Assembly: GCF_011030405.1 (NCBI RefSeq)
Contig: NZ_JAAJTJ010000010.1
Span: 60,534 to 124,533, forward strand
Direction: 5' to 3'
From: Parapedobacter sp. SGR-10
GTDB lineage: Bacteria > Bacteroidota > Bacteroidia > Sphingobacteriales > Sphingobacteriaceae
Length of the DNA stretch: 64,000 bases
Below the pieces are notes generated by a model. The model searched no databases, was not told the origin of the DNA, and was given only the letters and a program-made list of their open reading frames with translations. The translations under genes were made by a program, and so were the position numbers. This document shows positions 1 to 8,741 of the stretch, in pieces (position 1 is the first letter of the stretch; each line of letters starts with the position of its first letter).

Positions 1-886
1 TAGAGTTGGTTAATGTGTAGTAATAATCCGATGTAGCATCATATTTGATGACAAATTTTTTACTACCCCCATCAAATGGAATAAAATCTTTCTTGGGGTC
101 AAATGACAGTTTTTTGCCATCCTTGGAGATCTCGACCATCGCTGCTTTTTCCTGATGTGTCGTTTTATCATCTACACGCAGGATATTCCACAACCGATTG
201 TCCTTCCCTACCACAAAATTACCTTCCAACCAACCAGTAAAGTTTCCATCGAGGTAAGTCGAGTCAAAAAACAACGTACTGCTCGTCCGCCAGGATTTCG
301 CATCCATGAGGTCTGAATCTACAGAAGCCGACATTACCATAGCACCATAACGTTCACCCCATTTGAGAGAAGGGCCATGTGCAGTTTCCATAGGACGCCA
401 CAGACGTCCATTATGCTCAATGATCGGCATAGGCGCACAATGGTATTGGCCAGCGAGTACTATTCCATTTTGCCTATTGGTAGGTTGGGTCCAGGTTTTC
501 CCCCCGTCTTGCGATTTACGGATCAATACTGTACCATGGTGCCTATCCGGCCCTAATAGGTAAAGGTCTCCTTTGTGGACAAAGAGCGAACTCCAGAATG
601 CACCATGGACCGTGCTGATCTTTTCCCACGTTTTTCCTCTGTTTTTCGAGTGGTATACGACTGTTTCTGCCTGTTGCCATTCCGAACTCTGCGGACCGAA
701 AAAATCATGTGAAGCGACATAATCGCCATTAGGAAGTATGACCAAACTCGGAGAGCCGATATACTTTTGTGTCGCTGTAGGTTGATACGTGACCACAGTG
801 CCTGGTACATGAGCAAACTTTTGAGCGAAAGTGTCACACATCCCACTCAAGATAAATACTATTAATAAAAAGTAAACCTTTCTCAT
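1..886 (-). CDS. secreted BNR/Asp-box sialidase-like protein, 3' end beyond window
   Basis: The frame is open from an ATG at 886 down to base 1, about 295 codons, so the C-terminus is missing. The first ~22 residues form a signal peptide (MRKVYFLLIVFIL..., likely cut after TFA). Two Asp-box motifs of BNR/sialidase beta-propellers are visible: SKNRGKTW and SQDGGKTW. This fits exported exo-alpha-sialidase-like hydrolases of Bacteroidota, but the substrate is not readable and no sialidase Arg triad was identified. It lies 92 bp downstream of the sulfatase in the same orientation and is probably the last known member of that catabolic operon. It would act in the periplasm or outside the cell. Confidence 0.75.
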   Translation of the reverse strand, partial: MRKVYFLLIVFILSGMCDTFAQKFAHVPGTVVTYQPTATQKYIGSPSLVILPNGDYVASHDFFGPQSSEWQQAETVVYHSKNRGKTWEKISTVHGAFWSSLFVHKGDLYLLGPDRHHGTVLIRKSQDGGKTWTQPTNRQNGIVLAGQYHCAPMPIIEHNGRLWRPMETAHGPSLKWGERYGAMVMSASVDSDLMDAKSWRTSSTLFFDSTYLDGNFTGWLEGNFVVGKDNRLWNILRVDDKTTHQEKAAMVEISKDGKKLSFDPKKDFIPFDGGSKKFVIKYDATSDYYYTLTNS

Positions 887-978
887 TTTTTTTTTAATTT
901 TAGTCGTTTCGCTGATGTCATTTTAAAGTTACACATCTTCGTAACGGAGATCATAAGTCTTTTCACAAAATAGGCTAA

Positions 979-2421
979 CTATTTTATAACGGTTAGGCCT
1001 TTAGGAGCAACTGCTGATTCTTCAATTCTATCCGTTAGTTGTTTATCTAATTTTTTTATCAGATCCCCATACTGCTGTGCCCCTGAAAGATTGTTCATTT
1101 CTTGTGGATCGGAGAGTCTGTCATACAATTCAGTCATATTTGGCCCATCTTTTCTCCACCGCGTATACCGATACTTTTCTGTCCTTAATGTGTATCCTCC
1201 TCTGACTTGGCTAAGTGCACTCTCCCTTGTTTTATAATTTGGGTCATCCAATACTTTCTTAAAACTTCTACCGGAAATATATCCCGGTGTCTTTATGCCT
1301 GCGAGCTGGCTCAGTGTTGGATATAAATCAATCATTTCAACGATAGAATTGCTGGTCTTTCCTCTGCTTTTCATACCAGGATAAGAAATAATCAGGGGGA
1401 TTCTGTCGGAATCTTCAAACAAAGTGCTTTTTTGGTAGTGTCCGTGTTCGCCCATATGATAGCCGTTATCTGAAGTAAATACAATGATGGTATTATCACG
1501 CAACCCTAAACTGTCCAACGCCGCTAAAACCCGACCTACTTGTGCGTCTAAAAAAGAAATAGTAGCATAATACGCCTGTGCCGCACTTCGAGCCAGGGAA
1601 TCGGGTAAATTTACCTGCTCTTTGTGAGCCTGTAATATTGCTGTAGCAGGCTCGGGTAAAGTAGCCAGATAGTTTTTAGGAACCTGCGGTACTTTTATAT
1701 CATTTGTTTTGTATAGGTCAAAGTATTTAGCAGGAGCAACAAATGGGGTATGAGGTTTGTAAAATCCAATACCCAGAAAAAAAGGCTTGTCTTCTGATTT
1801 ATACTTCCCAAGCAATTCAATGGCCTTAGTGGCCACTTTACCATCTGTATGCTCTTCGTCACTACCTTCTGCGGCTAACCAGCTTAGAGTAGCGCCAAAT
1901 TTACCAGGCCTTAATGAGAATATCTTTTTTTCGATATCCTTATCTATACCGCGCGGATAATATCGTTCATTCCAAGATACAGAATCATCGTGGCCGGGAG
2001 TCCCAATGCCCGATGGATTATCATAATGATAAATTTTACCCACCCTTGCGGCAGTATATCCTGTGTTCATAAAATTTTGCGACATAGTTACTACATCCGG
2101 TACATGCTGCCGGATATGATCACGTAACTTATAATGCCCCGTCTGGTCGGGATACAGTCCTGTCATCATACTTGCTCTTGAAGGTCCGCATACAGGAAAG
2201 TTGCAAAAAGCATTATTGAACTGCATGCCATCTTTTGCAAGTTGATCAATATTAGGTGTTTTAACTAAATAATGATCGTAAGTTCCGAGATTACAATTCA
2301 AATCATCAGCGATTATAAATAGCACGTTCATTTTTTTACTTTGTGCCTGCACTTGAAAAGAAGTGAACAGCCCACTAGTCAAAAGAACGAGTATCCACCT
2401 GATTATATTAAAATTATCCAT
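979..2421 (-). CDS. secreted arylsulfatase, iduronate-2-sulfatase-like
   Basis: Type I sulfatase of the alkaline-phosphatase superfamily, hydrolysing sulfate esters, most like the iduronate-2-sulfatase branch. Residues 1-27 are a signal peptide ending VQAQ. The N-terminal metal-binding pair is DD39-40 (FIIADDLN). The formylglycine signature C-x-P-S-R is C78-G-P-S-R82, so an anaerobic or FGE-type maturase is needed elsewhere. The later metal site is TSDNGYHMGEHG. Length 480 aa is normal. It is followed by the BNR protein and preceded by a lyase gene of the DapA/NanA family, which suggests desulfation of an imported sugar or glycan. The exact substrate cannot be told from sequence. Confidence 0.9.
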   Translation of the reverse strand: MDNFNIIRWILVLLTSGLFTSFQVQAQSKKMNVLFIIADDLNCNLGTYDHYLVKTPNIDQLAKDGMQFNNAFCNFPVCGPSRASMMTGLYPDQTGHYKLRDHIRQHVPDVVTMSQNFMNTGYTAARVGKIYHYDNPSGIGTPGHDDSVSWNERYYPRGIDKDIEKKIFSLRPGKFGATLSWLAAEGSDEEHTDGKVATKAIELLGKYKSEDKPFFLGIGFYKPHTPFVAPAKYFDLYKTNDIKVPQVPKNYLATLPEPATAILQAHKEQVNLPDSLARSAAQAYYATISFLDAQVGRVLAALDSLGLRDNTIIVFTSDNGYHMGEHGHYQKSTLFEDSDRIPLIISYPGMKSRGKTSNSIVEMIDLYPTLSQLAGIKTPGYISGRSFKKVLDDPNYKTRESALSQVRGGYTLRTEKYRYTRWRKDGPNMTELYDRLSDPQEMNNLSGAQQYGDLIKKLDKQLTDRIEESAVAPKGLTVIK

Positions 2422-2509
2422 TGTTAGATTGTATCAAAATTATTCGTCATGTTCATCTCGGCTTACTATTCAGAAAATCAATCCGTCGGATCTTATAGTT
2501 GAAGAATGA

Positions 2510-3442
2510 TCAACTTGCCAACACGCCAATTTTCTCGCTAAGCACCTGGTAATCTTCAAGCAAGATATCCAGTTGCTTTTTGGCATTCTCGTCTGGAAGT
2601 TTAGACGGTGTACGGCTAAAGGTACCGATAGCAATTCCTCGCTTCTGCAACACATACTTAGCCGATACAGGATAGGTATCATGCATCACATCCATATTGT
2701 CGATCAGGAACTGCTGTACTTGATCTACCTCATCTTTCTTTTCTAAATTATCAAAATTGTCGCACAACCAGACGACCATCTCCGGAAAATAGTTTCCCTG
2801 TATACACGATAGACCGGCAGAGCCAGCTTTCAATGTTTCTACAGCGTGAGCCATATACGCATCATACAAGCCGAAACTCTCATCATCTTTTGTCGCAACA
2901 ATTTTTGCCCGGACACTGTTGATATCCAATGACGTATCTTTATGGTATTTGATACGGCCTGTTTTCACCAGTTGGCCTAAGAAATCTGCCGATAGAACCC
3001 TTTTATAAGGAACCGGACATTCGTAAAATCCTAGAGGTACATCGTCTGTTAGCGCGAGCAACTTCTCTACGTTTGCACGGAAAGTCTCTTCGCTGTCGTC
3101 TTCTTTGGCCAGCAAACCGGTTATCACAATAACAGCATCGACGCCGGTGGCATACATCGCTTTAACAAACTCTGCCTGATTTTCAATAGTATCCTCAAAA
3201 GTCCCTGTCGCTACGATAGGTACGCGTCCGTTTACTTTCTTCACGATGAACGATACGGACTCTAGCCTTTCTTCCTGCGACAATTGGTACATCTCACTGG
3301 ACAAGCAGTTGGCAAACAATCCCCCTGCACCCGCCTCTAAATAGAAATCTACCAGATTATCCAACGTATTATAATCAATACTTCCATCTTCCTGAAAAGG
3401 CATAAGCATCACAGGAACAAATTTTTTATCCTTCTGAATCAT
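2510..3442 (-). CDS. DapA/NanA-family class I aldolase (not canonical DapA)
   Basis: TIM-barrel lyase of the dihydrodipicolinate synthase / N-acetylneuraminate lyase family, 310 aa, cytoplasmic. The Schiff-base lysine is K168 in IKYHKDTS and the conserved tyrosine is Y140 in GFYECP. The usual substrate-binding loop GTTGE or GSTGE is replaced by C46-L-S-S-E50, so the substrate is probably not that of the housekeeping DapA encoded at 36569. It lies 139 bp after the symporter gene in the same orientation, inside a sugar-uptake operon. A 2-keto-3-deoxy acid or sialic-acid-like compound is the natural guess, but this is inference. Confidence 0.85.
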   Translation of the reverse strand: MIQKDKKFVPVMLMPFQEDGSIDYNTLDNLVDFYLEAGAGGLFANCLSSEMYQLSQEERLESVSFIVKKVNGRVPIVATGTFEDTIENQAEFVKAMYATGVDAVIVITGLLAKEDDSEETFRANVEKLLALTDDVPLGFYECPVPYKRVLSADFLGQLVKTGRIKYHKDTSLDINSVRAKIVATKDDESFGLYDAYMAHAVETLKAGSAGLSCIQGNYFPEMVVWLCDNFDNLEKKDEVDQVQQFLIDNMDVMHDTYPVSAKYVLQKRGIAIGTFSRTPSKLPDENAKKQLDILLEDYQVLSEKIGVLAS

Positions 3443-3490
3443 TGTAAATTTTATATGTTTAGTTTATTTTAAATCTATCATCATATGTAC

Positions 3491-3550
3491 GGGCGAAAGA
3501 TTTTTCGCCCTTACCTTATTTCCTGCTGGCGCAAGCTTGTAGCTTGTGCC
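3491..3550. repeat. two hairpins in operon: GGGCGAAA stem and REP family B copy
   Basis: Between the lyase and symporter genes lie two inverted repeats. 3491-3510 is GGGCGAAA-GATT-TTTCGCCC, a perfect 8-bp stem without a T run. 3528-3550 pairs GGCGCAAGCT with AGCTTGTGCC around TGT, and resembles sequences at 10624-10646 and 55033-55087. They may process or differentially stabilise the polycistronic transcript. Confidence 0.6.
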
Positions 3551-3581
3551 TCTTACTCCTTTGTCCTTGATCTTTGTTCCC

Positions 3582-5132
3582 TTATCCTTGCTCCTTCGCT
3601 TTCTCCCTCAACTTCCTGCTTAAATTTCCCGCCAGGAAAATCGACAAAGTCCCTACCACAATAATCATATTCGCATGCAGTGGATTTCTCAGATAAGCAT
3701 ATTGATCGGGTATCAGATAAGAGAATGTCATCCACAATATCACACAGATACCAATTATTGTTCCGATCAGCGCATCATTGTTTTTTACTTTTTTGCTGAT
3801 CAGACCGAGTAAGAACAATCCCAGCATACCCCCCGCAAAAATACCGGACAGTGTCCACCAAGCATCCAATATACTTTCCACACCTATCATGGCAATTCCT
3901 GCGAGCATCCCTATCGTTCCAAAAACACCCGTACCGATTAAGAGTATACGCAAGCTTTGCTTATCAGAAGTTTTGGGATTGATATATCGCTTGTATATGT
4001 CTTCAGTAAATACCGTCGCCGAGGCATTCATACCCGAACTGATCGTACTCATCGCAGCAGCCAAAATAGCCGATACGATCAACCCTACGATACCAACCGG
4101 GATATGCGTAACCATATAGTTTGGCAATACCTTATCTCCATAGTCCGCAGGAGTGAGACTACCGATGACAGCACTTCCATTCAGTCCCCTTTCTTGAAGA
4201 ACCTGCTCCTTAATCGGTGTCAATAAATCCTGATTTACATCATAATAAGCATACAAACATGCCCCGATGATAAAAAACAAAAGTGAGATAGGTACGTATA
4301 ACCATACACACATCCAAACAGACTTCGCTGCGTCCTTTTGGTTAGGTGCAGCATGATAACGCTGCACATAGTTCTGATCCATCCCAAAATTCGTCATATT
4401 AATAAAAACCCCATATAGCAAGATCACCCAAAAGGTCGATGAACTAAAATCCGTCAACGAAAATGAGCCTAAGCTAAACTTATCATCCCGAATTCCAATA
4501 TCAACGATCGTGCTCACTCCCCCAGGGATATTATAAACTAATGTGCCGATGATAATCAACGCACCTATCGTAAGAAGGATACCTTGGGCTACTTCTGTCC
4601 ATATTACAGCCTCCAATCCTCCCAGTACCGTGTACACAATGATACAGACCCCTGTCACAATCATGATAAGGGCCATATCAAACCCTGTCAATGCCTGCAA
4701 GGTGAGTGAAATGCCAAAGAAAATAGATCCCATTCTTGCAATCTGAGTCAATAGAAAACAGATCACCGCATAACTTCTAGCCCAACGTCCAAATCTTTTT
4801 TCCAGATTTGTATAGGCTGATACTTCCGTATGGCTCCGATAGAAGGGGACAAAATATTTGGCCGCAAACCAGGCTGCTATCGGCATAGAAAGACTAAACA
4901 CAAAAGCATTCCAATTTGACCCAAAGGCTTTACCCGGAACACCCAGAAAAGTATTGGAACTCAAAAAAGTCGCATACAAAGAAATGCCTATGGCCCAAGC
5001 AGGAATTTTTCCTGCGGCTTTGGTGTAAGCATCGGAGGATGTATTCCTCCGGGAGAAATAAACGCCGACCAATACCATAGCAATAAGGTATATAATGATG
5101 ATAGAAATGTCTAATACGGGTAAATTGTTCAT
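3582..5132 (-). CDS. sodium:solute symporter (SSS family)
   Basis: Integral membrane protein of 516 aa with about 13 hydrophobic segments, starting MNNLPVLDISIIIIYLIAM. The stretch TFLSSNTFLGVPGKAFGSNW near residue 65 is typical of SSS-family Na+/sugar or Na+/sialic-acid symporters. It starts 2 bp after the stop of the ribulokinase-like gene, so the two are surely cotranscribed and likely translationally coupled. In context it imports the sugar or sugar acid that the isomerase, kinase and lyase degrade. The substrate is not determinable from sequence. Confidence 0.88.
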   Translation of the reverse strand: MNNLPVLDISIIIIYLIAMVLVGVYFSRRNTSSDAYTKAAGKIPAWAIGISLYATFLSSNTFLGVPGKAFGSNWNAFVFSLSMPIAAWFAAKYFVPFYRSHTEVSAYTNLEKRFGRWARSYAVICFLLTQIARMGSIFFGISLTLQALTGFDMALIMIVTGVCIIVYTVLGGLEAVIWTEVAQGILLTIGALIIIGTLVYNIPGGVSTIVDIGIRDDKFSLGSFSLTDFSSSTFWVILLYGVFINMTNFGMDQNYVQRYHAAPNQKDAAKSVWMCVWLYVPISLLFFIIGACLYAYYDVNQDLLTPIKEQVLQERGLNGSAVIGSLTPADYGDKVLPNYMVTHIPVGIVGLIVSAILAAAMSTISSGMNASATVFTEDIYKRYINPKTSDKQSLRILLIGTGVFGTIGMLAGIAMIGVESILDAWWTLSGIFAGGMLGLFLLGLISKKVKNNDALIGTIIGICVILWMTFSYLIPDQYAYLRNPLHANMIIVVGTLSIFLAGNLSRKLREKAKEQG

Positions 5133-5134
5133 GT

Positions 5135-6766
5135 TTATAAATTGGTTAATGCTCTGTATCTCTTGTATAAAATATCATAAATTCTTTGTTTGGTGCGATC
5201 GGGTTCGTACGTGTGGGCTACCTGTGCTGCCATCACCGTTTTGGCGTCTTCTATATTTCTATACGCACCGCCGACTACAGCCGCAAATATAGCCGAGCCC
5301 AACGCACAAGTCTGGTCACTATCCACCACTTGTATAGCGCATCCCAAGACATCAGCCAACACTTGCACTACATAAGGCGACTTATTGGGAATACCTCCCG
5401 TCGCAATGACCGTTTTTATCGGAATATTAAATTCCCGGAAACGGTCGATAATAGCTCTGGAACCAAATGCCGTCGATTCGACAAGAGCCTTAAAAACATG
5501 GCCTGCCTGCGTAGCCAAGGTAAAACCATAAGCTGCTGCTTCTTTGGTAAAGTCTGCATCGGGCGTTCTTCTTCCATTGTAATAGTCCGTAAAGACCATA
5601 TCCTCCTCTGTCACGGGCAACGCCGAGGCTTCTTTTGTCAAATAGCCAAATACCTCCTCTTCCAACAGTTGTTTTTGTTCCATCGTCAATCGTTCGCCCA
5701 GAATACCATGTACAGGTTTTAGGAGAAACTTTCGAAACCAATTATAAATATCTCCAAAAGCCGATTGACCTGCTTCAAAGCCGATCATGCCTGGATCTAT
5801 GGAGCCATCCACCTGTCCACAGATACCTTCGACCAAAGGTGGGTTATCCCCTTGAGGGACAACCAACATATCACAGGTTGAAGTACCGATCACTTTGACC
5901 AATGCATAAGGTGCACTTCCCGATCCTACTGCCCCGTGATGGGCATCAATCGCACCGACAGTGATGATCGTCTCCGGATGAAAACCATACTTTTCGACGA
6001 AATAAGGTGAAATCTTGCCAAAAACCTCATCCGAAGTATATGTAGTAGTATAAAATCTATTGACTAAATGGTAAAAAGAAGGATCCAAAGAACAGAGAAA
6101 TTCGGAGGATGGCAAACCGCCATGGTTCTCATTCCACATCGCTTTGTGTCCCGCAGCACAGCGGTTCCTTTTTATGTCAGCAGGTTTTTGCGTACCTGTC
6201 AGATAAGTGGGTATCCAATCCGATTGTTCTACCCAAGTAAAAGCCCTTTCCTTGATCTGAGCATCACGCCTATTGGTATACAGGATTTTGGACCAAAACC
6301 ATTCGGAGGAATATATACCTCCGCTGTAAAGAGTATAATCGATAGGCCATCTTTTGGCTAAAGCATTGATCTCGTCGGCTTCTTGGATAGCCGAATGATC
6401 TTTCCAAAGGATAAACATGGCATTTGGATTGTCCTTAAATCCGTCCAATAGAGCCAATGGCTGACAATGTTCATCTATGGCGACGGGAGTCGATCCGGTT
6501 GTATTCGTTCCGATCGCTACAACATCTTTGATCAGATCCGGATCGATGCTTTGAAACAATCCCGCGAAAACCTCATCGATCGCTTCCATATAATCCAACG
6601 GATGCTGCCGGTATTGATCCTTCGAAGGATCACAATAAAGCCCTTGTGCCCATCTCTTAAAATACGAGATCGACTTCGAAAGGATTTCTCCGGTATACGG
6701 ATTGACCAGTATACCTCTGGCCGAATCCGTTCCAAAATCCATCCCTATGACTAATTTATTGTTCAT
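5135..6766 (-). CDS. ribulokinase-like FGGY carbohydrate kinase
   Basis: 543 aa, colinear with E. coli AraB (566 aa). The N-terminal nucleotide motif is MDFGTDSARG (residues 9-18). Also visible are the AraB-like strings NTTGSTPVAID, NPNAMFILWKDH, GGIYSSEWFW and GICGQVDGS, a catalytic-Asp region VGAIDAHHGAVGSG, and the C-terminal ATP site GGIPNKSPYVVQ. The family phosphorylates pentuloses, classically L-ribulose at O5. Neighbours are a fucose-isomerase-like gene upstream and the symporter 2 bp downstream. No L-ribulose-5-phosphate 4-epimerase is present in the window, so assignment to L-arabinose use is not secure and araB is not assigned. Confidence 0.88.
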   Translation of the reverse strand: MNNKLVIGMDFGTDSARGILVNPYTGEILSKSISYFKRWAQGLYCDPSKDQYRQHPLDYMEAIDEVFAGLFQSIDPDLIKDVVAIGTNTTGSTPVAIDEHCQPLALLDGFKDNPNAMFILWKDHSAIQEADEINALAKRWPIDYTLYSGGIYSSEWFWSKILYTNRRDAQIKERAFTWVEQSDWIPTYLTGTQKPADIKRNRCAAGHKAMWNENHGGLPSSEFLCSLDPSFYHLVNRFYTTTYTSDEVFGKISPYFVEKYGFHPETIITVGAIDAHHGAVGSGSAPYALVKVIGTSTCDMLVVPQGDNPPLVEGICGQVDGSIDPGMIGFEAGQSAFGDIYNWFRKFLLKPVHGILGERLTMEQKQLLEEEVFGYLTKEASALPVTEEDMVFTDYYNGRRTPDADFTKEAAAYGFTLATQAGHVFKALVESTAFGSRAIIDRFREFNIPIKTVIATGGIPNKSPYVVQVLADVLGCAIQVVDSDQTCALGSAIFAAVVGGAYRNIEDAKTVMAAQVAHTYEPDRTKQRIYDILYKRYRALTNL

Positions 6767-6912
6767 TGTGCTTTTATAAAAAAACCTGACCTTTACTGTC
6801 CGTAGTGTTAAGCGTAGCGCACTACGAATTTAACATATCCGAGGAGTCTCAGACTCCTTATTGCTTTTTCGAATCCATAGACACCCCTCGGAAGTGTACG
6901 GACAGTACCGAG

Positions 6913-6945
6913 AACTTTTCCAAAGTTTAAAACTTTGGAAAAGTT
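6913..6945. repeat. perfect 16-bp inverted repeat after the isomerase gene
   Basis: AACTTTTCCAAAGTTT is followed after one base by its exact reverse complement. It sits 2 bp beyond the isomerase stop codon and 146 bp before the kinase start. There is no T run on the minus strand, so it looks like an intra-operon RNA-stabilising hairpin or attenuator rather than a full terminator. The flanking 6780-6912 stretch holds further short inverted words (GGAGTCTCAGACTCC; CTGTCCG near 6797 matched by CGGACAG near 6899). Confidence 0.7.
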
Positions 6946-6947
6946 AA

Positions 6948-8555
6948 TTATATCCCACAGTAATTAACCTTAATCCCCATCGCATTCAATGTCGTTGCCT
7001 TGATAGCTGCCGCACGCTTCACGTCAAAATCTCCATCTACATAGACCACTTGGATATGGTTGGCCTTATGCTTGGCCATCATCTGATCCCTGCTCACACC
7101 GTCCAGCACACCATGCATGATGGGCCATTGCTTATCTGTCAGGTTCCATCTCCTTTCGGTTTCTTCTTGCGGCAATTCAACCACCCTACCTGTTCCTATA
7201 TCACACCAAAGCTCATCATTCTCTATATACACACGGCTCCAAACAATCTTACCCGGCCGGCTGACACCACGTAGTGTGCCACCACCTTTTTTAAAGAACA
7301 TCGGAGGCTGACGCAGACTGTCTGCACCTTGGTATCCTCCAATAAAATGCGATGCTGGAGCTGCTCCCGAAATCAGAAACACCCACACAAATTCTTCTTG
7401 TCCATTGACCACAAAATTTTCACCATAGCGTAGGTCATGCAAGGTATTGTCTCCGTTCAGACCCAACTGCCTCCACAAATGGTATGTGACGTATCCATCT
7501 ATACCGGCACATTCATCCACTTCGTTAAAGTGTGGTAGAGCTGCACCTGCATAAAGTTCTTTACCCTGCTCATCGTAGACCGGCGGCCTCTCAGTATTGT
7601 TCAACAACCCCTCAACCAAGTCGCTCGCCGGAACTAAGTCTTTCAATCCTTGCTGATATTGAATACCGACAGTGTCACACCCAAACTCATCGGCAAGACG
7701 CAATGCCGCGATATACATTTTACATTGCTCCAAGGTTTGCTCTTTTGTCAATTCATTGACATGATCCGTACCCCAAGCGAATTTCATACCTTTGGCCAGC
7801 ATCCATTCCAATACCACATTGGCTTCTGCATCAGAGACGGTCAACATTTTAGCATATAAGGTAGATTGGCTCAATCGCTCTTTGAAAATTCCTAACTGAT
7901 GGATCAAAGCATCCGGTACAATGGCATTGAACATCCCCATACAACCTTCGTCAAATACTCCCATAATGACTTTATCGCTCAGTATCTTGCTGGCGAACTG
8001 CTCTGCCAACACACGATCTTCTGCCGAAACAGTTTCCGGATCAAAAGGCCTAACATGCGAATAGTCCTGCGTGACTGTTCCTGTCTCCAACCATTCCTGA
8101 AGCCTACTGTTAAAAAAATCATCACTGAAGTCCTTACTCCATAGAAAACTGTATTTTACATTTGCCTTAGTCAACGAACCTGTCAAATTCAATGCACCGA
8201 CCAAGCCGGGATAAGTACCATCCCAATTGGCCACAATCAAAATCGGCCCTTCGTGCGCAATCAATCCCGCCAAAACATGGTGGCTATATTGCCATACACT
8301 CTCCGCCACAATCAAAGGAGCCTTCTTATCAATCTGCCTGAAAATCTTTACACCGATATGCTGATAGTCGATAAAACCATGCCCTTTCTCTTCGTTATAC
8401 CCATGTGCCCGCTTTGACGACCAGCCCATACTGTGTAAGGCCACGTTCAATTTTTCTTCCATCTGCTGCTGCATAGGCCAACATTTGATATTGGCAGAAG
8501 GTCTTAAATCTCCACTACAAACGACTAATACTTGCTTATTATCTATTACTTCCAT
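6948..8555 (-). CDS. L-fucose/D-arabinose isomerase-family protein
   Basis: Aldose-ketose isomerase of the FucI/AraA superfamily, about 535 aa from the ATG at 8555 (MEVIDNKQVLVVC). An upstream in-frame ATG at 8615 would add 20 residues that do not look like the family. Distant but colinear resemblance to E. coli FucI: GCMGMFNAIVPDAL matches its Rossmann segment, Glu in DECAGIDGYV and Asp in LHDLRYGE match the metal ligands, and His in KANHIQ matches the C-terminal ligand. It is the first gene of the minus-strand operon, divergent from an AraC regulator, and probably feeds a ketose to the downstream kinase. Substrate (L-fucose, L-arabinose or another aldose) is open. Confidence 0.8.
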   Translation of the reverse strand: MEVIDNKQVLVVCSGDLRPSANIKCWPMQQQMEEKLNVALHSMGWSSKRAHGYNEEKGHGFIDYQHIGVKIFRQIDKKAPLIVAESVWQYSHHVLAGLIAHEGPILIVANWDGTYPGLVGALNLTGSLTKANVKYSFLWSKDFSDDFFNSRLQEWLETGTVTQDYSHVRPFDPETVSAEDRVLAEQFASKILSDKVIMGVFDEGCMGMFNAIVPDALIHQLGIFKERLSQSTLYAKMLTVSDAEANVVLEWMLAKGMKFAWGTDHVNELTKEQTLEQCKMYIAALRLADEFGCDTVGIQYQQGLKDLVPASDLVEGLLNNTERPPVYDEQGKELYAGAALPHFNEVDECAGIDGYVTYHLWRQLGLNGDNTLHDLRYGENFVVNGQEEFVWVFLISGAAPASHFIGGYQGADSLRQPPMFFKKGGGTLRGVSRPGKIVWSRVYIENDELWCDIGTGRVVELPQEETERRWNLTDKQWPIMHGVLDGVSRDQMMAKHKANHIQVVYVDGDFDVKRAAAIKATTLNAMGIKVNYCGI

Positions 8556-8741
8556 GAGATATTTATACTTGGTTATACAATCACTACGACAAATATCCAA
8601 GAAAATAGCAGACAATTAGTTTCATAAGTTATCCTCTTATTCCAACATATTATCATAAATTTGATTATTATAAGGAAGTAATATAAATTAGTTAGCACAA
8701 TTATACAGGGCTTCAGCCCGGAAAGAAAAATATAAAAGCCT
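8556..8741. promoter_or_regulatory. divergent control region, isomerase operon versus AraC gene
   Basis: This 186-bp AT-rich region separates the catabolic operon (minus) from the AraC-type regulator (plus) and must hold both promoters. A small hairpin GGGCT-TC-AGCCC lies at 8708-8719, 22 bp before the regulator ATG; a similar word GGGCTGCAGCC recurs at 10588-10598. No clear TAnnTTTG or paired AraC half-sites could be fixed by eye. Confidence 0.5.
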
